From assembly GCA_039819065.1 (NCBI GenBank), contig JBCBSS010000160.1:1-17632 (forward strand): DNA of 17,632 nt, given 5' to 3'. A program made the position numbers and the translations under genes. Below are positions 15,286-17,632 of the stretch, one piece after another. The stretch comes from JBCBSS01 sp039819065 (GTDB lineage: Bacteria > Bacteroidota > Bacteroidia > Cytophagales > Cyclobacteriaceae). Below the pieces are notes generated by a model. It was not told the origin of the DNA. It saw nothing but the letters and a program-made list of their open reading frames with translations, and made no database searches. The stretch's first letter is position 1; every line of letters starts with the position of its first letter.

Positions 15286-15870
15286 ATGAAACGACCAATA
15301 ACATTTATCGGACTAGCACTTTTGACGATCACGCTGGCTTTTACAAACGTTGATAAAAAGACAATTGTAATTGATGTCAGTCACGGTGGTCATGACAATG
15401 GCATCACGATAGACGGGTTTAGTGAAAAGGAAATAGCACTCAATATTGCCAATAAGATCAAAGCATCGAATAAGAACTCGAACGTCGAAATCATTTTGAC
15501 CAGGGATACGGATCAGTTCTTATCGCTAGGTGATCGTGTAAAACAGATCAACGAGCTGAAACCAGATTTTGTCATTTCACTGCACGCTAATTTATCTGAT
15601 GACCTAAATAAGAACGGCACAGAAATATTCATCAGCGACAAAAACAATCAGAAAGAAAAGTCAGGGGATTTAGCACTTAAATTACTGTACAGCTTCAACG
15701 ATGGTAACGTTACTATTAAAAAAGCAGATTTCTTCCTTTTAAAAAATGTGGAATGCCCGATTGCATTGGTTGACCTCGGTTATCTCACCAATAAAGACGA
15801 CCTGCAAATATTGACCAGCGAAAAGGGACAAACCCAACTCGCTCAATCGATATTGAGTGTGATTGAGTAA
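15286..15870 (+). CDS. Minimal exported Amidase_3 with Glu-to-Asp active site
   Basis: A 194-residue protein with a signal peptide (MKRPITFIGLALLTITLAFT). The mature part is one Amidase_3 domain, the fold of N-acetylmuramoyl-L-alanine amidases that cut the bond between MurNAc and the stem peptide. Zinc ligands are present: H33 in DVSHGGHD, E47 in GFSEKEIAL, and H100 in VISLHAN; R73 (TRDTD) is also conserved. The catalytic Glu of the motif 'P..LvE.GFltN' is Asp here (PIALVDLGYLTN, D163). The domain is short, with no LysM, SPOR or AMIN part and a brief loop where AmiB-type enzymes have the autoinhibitory helix. It may be a slow or altered-specificity amidase, or a binder. It ends 73 bases from a convergent XRE gene. 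Confidence 0.85.
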   Translation: MKRPITFIGLALLTITLAFTNVDKKTIVIDVSHGGHDNGITIDGFSEKEIALNIANKIKASNKNSNVEIILTRDTDQFLSLGDRVKQINELKPDFVISLHANLSDDLNKNGTEIFISDKNNQKEKSGDLALKLLYSFNDGNVTIKKADFFLLKNVECPIALVDLGYLTNKDDLQILTSEKGQTQLAQSILSVIE

Positions 15871-15875
15871 CAGCG

Positions 15876-15928
15876 GTCTACAACGTATATGAGGTTATCT
15901 CTGCCTATGTGTAGACTGTACCTCATAT
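15876..15928. repeat. Interleaved inverted repeats between convergent genes
   Basis: Two perfect inverted repeats are interleaved: GTCTAC (15876-15881) with GTAGAC (15911-15916), and ATATGAGGT (15887-15895) with ACCTCATAT (15920-15928). Their order A-B-A'-B' is that of an H-type pseudoknot. They fill the 72 bases between the amidase stop and the XRE stop, so they lie in the 3' ends of both convergent transcripts. CAACGTATATGA (15881-15892) also resembles a Bacteroidota cassette-boundary motif. Confidence 0.5.
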
Positions 15929-15942
15929 GCAACCTATTGTAC

Positions 15943-16419
15943 TTAGTTAGAATACTGCTTCTTTTTGAATTTTTTATTGATCATTTTCCTTTCCCATCCT
16001 GCTCCAAACCAATCGAAAAATTTATATGCATATACTGCCAATACTGCTATACAGGGAAGCAAGGACAATAAAAAAATAACCCAATTGGATGAATCATTAA
16101 TATTAATTGCATTAATGAAGGGAACGAACAAAATCATGACAACCGCAATCAGCAGCCCATAAAAACCTTTAACATGTTGAATGTACGCTTCTTCTTTTCT
16201 AGCCTGTTCTATTTCCACCTTCTTATCCGAATCAACAATGTCTACCTCAAAAACGGCTGCCAATGATTTCAAAGACTCTAGACCCGCATTTTCTCCGTTT
16301 TCGATTCGTTGAATAGTTCTTACGCTTAATCCGCTCATTTCTGCCAGTTGTTCTTGTGACCAATGGCGATCCAGTCTCATTTTTTTAACCTCTCTCAAAT
16401 TCATTATTTCAGCATTCAT
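15943..16419 (-). CDS. XRE-family regulator with 2TM domain
   Basis: A 158-residue protein on the minus strand. Residues 6-62 form a lambda-repressor-like helix-turn-helix (LREVKKMRLDRHWSQEQLAEMSGLSVRTIQRIENG is the canonical pattern), with a linker rich in charged residues to about 84. Two membrane helices follow (86-105 and 112-133), then W-F-GAGWERKMINKKFKK, matching the 2TM domain that Bacteroidota often attach to XRE-type HTH regions. It is therefore a membrane-tethered DNA-binding regulator. ATG codons for residues 1 and 6 are both possible starts. It converges on the amidase gene and has a 455-base spacer upstream, where its target may lie. The signal sensed is unknown. Confidence 0.9.
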   Translation of the reverse strand: MNAEIMNLREVKKMRLDRHWSQEQLAEMSGLSVRTIQRIENGENAGLESLKSLAAVFEVDIVDSDKKVEIEQARKEEAYIQHVKGFYGLLIAVVMILFVPFINAININDSSNWVIFLLSLLPCIAVLAVYAYKFFDWFGAGWERKMINKKFKKKQYSN

Positions 16420-16874
16420 TTTTTCGAAATTGTTATGATGTCAAATTATTCAACAAAGTTATACAATGGGGTTTTTCTGTGCTTGAAGCTCATCAGACAT
16501 GATAGCGACAGCTATGTGACAATCACCTGACATCAATTATTGCGTACAATGATCAGGTGTAACATTTAGTATAAAACCATAGTGATTTTGAGCCACCCTA
16601 GCTTTTTTGCTTTATAGATGTTTTGCCAGATCCATGGCTTGTTTTCTGACTAATAGAAAGTAAAATACAATTTGTAATCATAGGTATGACGTATCCGAAA
16701 CCCCACATTATATCAAGAGCTACAATTCACGCTGTGACTGTATAAGTCTATCGGTTCATTTTCAACTTTAAAATTATATGGAGAAACGTTATTGCATCAT
16801 TAGGGTTTTGCGCCAATGATATAATTTGGTACATTCGACTTTGCCTACGGACTCCAATAATAATCTTCACCTCA
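16420..16874. other. Divergent spacer with one inverted repeat
   Basis: This 455-base stretch separates the XRE gene from the next secreted-protein gene. No convincing frame is present; the reverse frame at 16748-16975 is a shadow of the following gene. The only clear structure is CACCTGA (16524-16530) with TCAGGTG (16553-16559), perfect seven-base arms 22 bases apart. It could be an operator, but nothing ties it to the XRE protein. Confidence 0.4.
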
Positions 16875-17561
16875 ATGAAATCGCCATTAACTATACTTGC
16901 AGCTATGTTACTCTTCACTGTTTCATTAGCGCAGGACGGCAAAAGGAGTATTGGTCTCCAACAGGATACGACCATTGCTCAGAAAATACCTTTTGACAAC
17001 CTTGGTACATATGAAACGATCAAACAAACTAAGGTTAAACGGCTGGTAGGAGATAATCGAATCCATATCTTACAGACATTGACAAATGACTCACTGGATC
17101 TGAGGGTCATTCAACGACTTAGTGAGCATGCGATCCACTACAACCTGTTGGTTCGCTACAATGCAAAAGAGCCATTTAAAATGTTCGATTTAAAATTCCC
17201 ATTTAATGACACCTTTTTAGACGCTATAACTGTCAATCAGCTTGCTGACAAGCAACTATTTGTATTCCACTTTGAAAAGCATAACAAATGGGGCTCAAAT
17301 TATAGAAGGGGTGCTTCTTTCCATACCGGGAAGATGATTCTGTATATGCAAGACGATCAACTTTACCGTAAATATTTCAAAGAGTATGAGGAGTTAAAAG
17401 AGGTAGATAGAAGGACAGGCACATCCCTTGAATCTGTACAGCATCAAACGATAGGCATCGAAAGTGAGCGAGTTAGCATTTCATATCCGGATCGAACCCC
17501 ACCCATACAACTCCTATATAGATTTGACCAAAATGCGTTGATACTTAACACAATTGATTAA
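16875..17561 (+). CDS. Secreted protein of unknown function
   Basis: A 228-residue protein with a clear signal peptide (MKSPLTILAAMLLFTVSLAQ, cleavage near residue 19). The mature part mixes strands and basic/aromatic segments (IHYNLLVRYNAKEPFKMFDLKFPFND, LFVFHFEKHNKWGSNYRRG), with a later charged helix (KYFKEYEELKEVDRRTG). I do not recognise the family, and no catalytic triad, repeat or second membrane helix is visible. The start is fixed by the signal peptide. It is the first gene after a long spacer and may be followed by another exported protein that begins about 28 bases after its stop. Confidence 0.85.
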   Translation: MKSPLTILAAMLLFTVSLAQDGKRSIGLQQDTTIAQKIPFDNLGTYETIKQTKVKRLVGDNRIHILQTLTNDSLDLRVIQRLSEHAIHYNLLVRYNAKEPFKMFDLKFPFNDTFLDAITVNQLADKQLFVFHFEKHNKWGSNYRRGASFHTGKMILYMQDDQLYRKYFKEYEELKEVDRRTGTSLESVQHQTIGIESERVSISYPDRTPPIQLLYRFDQNALILNTID

Positions 17562-17589
17562 TCATGTTGAAAAATAGGCCCTGAAACCT

Positions 17590-17632
17590 ATGACAGTCCT
17601 TATTGCCCTGGTTGTTTGTAGTGTTCTACAGG
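17590..17632 (+). CDS. Possible start of an exported protein, cut by window end
   Basis: From ATG 17590 the frame reads MTVLIALVVCSVLQ to the last base. This looks like the hydrophobic core of a signal peptide or lipoprotein signal. Only 14 codons are visible, so it is a weak call. If real, the gene starts 28 bases after the preceding stop and would be its operon partner. Confidence 0.35.
   Translation, partial: MTVLIALVVCSVLQ

Noticed and set aside
15889..16162. Plus-strand frames over the XRE gene
   Set aside because: They are antisense to a well-supported HTH-2TM protein; their hydrophobic look comes from the complementary strand of the membrane helices and Lys-rich tail.

Overview
The window looks like chromosomal DNA of a Bacteroidota bacterium, probably a marine member of the Cytophagales. 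The reasons are the AT-rich sequence, the many small secreted or lipoprotein genes ending in SxAQ-type signal peptides, a membrane-bound LytTR regulator, a 7-TM AraC regulator, a DUF4386 membrane protein, a 2TM-domain XRE regulator and a CdiI-like immunity gene. The genus cannot be fixed from the sequence alone. I see no rRNA, tRNA, CRISPR array, transposase, integrase or phage structural gene.

Layout. (1) Bases 1-2114: three tightly spaced genes for a 5'-truncated unknown protein, a secreted TPR protein and a secreted jelly-roll-like protein. (2) Bases 2197-2690: a decayed CdiI/DUF1436-like contact-dependent-inhibition immunity gene carrying a nonsense codon and a -1 frameshift, followed by about 320 bases of non-coding DNA. 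(3) Bases 3014-6578: a 7-TM AraC regulator, an exported class C beta-lactamase-fold serine hydrolase and a 4-TM LytTR regulator, possibly a membrane sensing and output group. (4) Bases 6682-7296: a secreted intradiol-dioxygenase-fold protein that lacks one of the expected tyrosine iron ligands, then a 475-base gap holding a REP-like repeat and a strong GAAA-loop hairpin. (5) Bases 7771-9258: an ArnT/PMT-like membrane glycosyltransferase.

(6) Bases 9340-11117: a translationally coupled pair, a His-rich DUF4198-type surface or periplasmic protein and a HupE/UreJ-type permease, most likely a nickel, cobalt or similar metal acquisition unit. (7) Bases 11386-12838: a DUF4386 membrane protein and a DUF4272 protein. 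(8) Bases 12904-14240: an HxlR-type repressor divergent from a two-gene operon (SnoaL/NTF2-like and SRPBCC proteins). Their shared intergenic region carries two near-identical palindromes 31 bp apart, which are very likely the HxlR operators. (9) Bases 14462-17632: a TPR lipoprotein, a minimal exported Amidase_3 in which the catalytic Glu is Asp, a convergent XRE-2TM regulator with a pseudoknot-like pair of inverted repeats between the two, a secreted unknown protein, and possibly the start of another exported protein at the right edge.

Most of the window is ordinary accessory chromosome. The points most worth checking are the tandem HxlR operators and their small regulon, the His-rich DUF4198/HupE metal unit, the active-site substitutions in the amidase and the intradiol-type protein, and the broken orphan immunity gene whose frameshift falls exactly on a CCCAAAA slippery heptamer. 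I did not find convincing evidence of a wholly new system.
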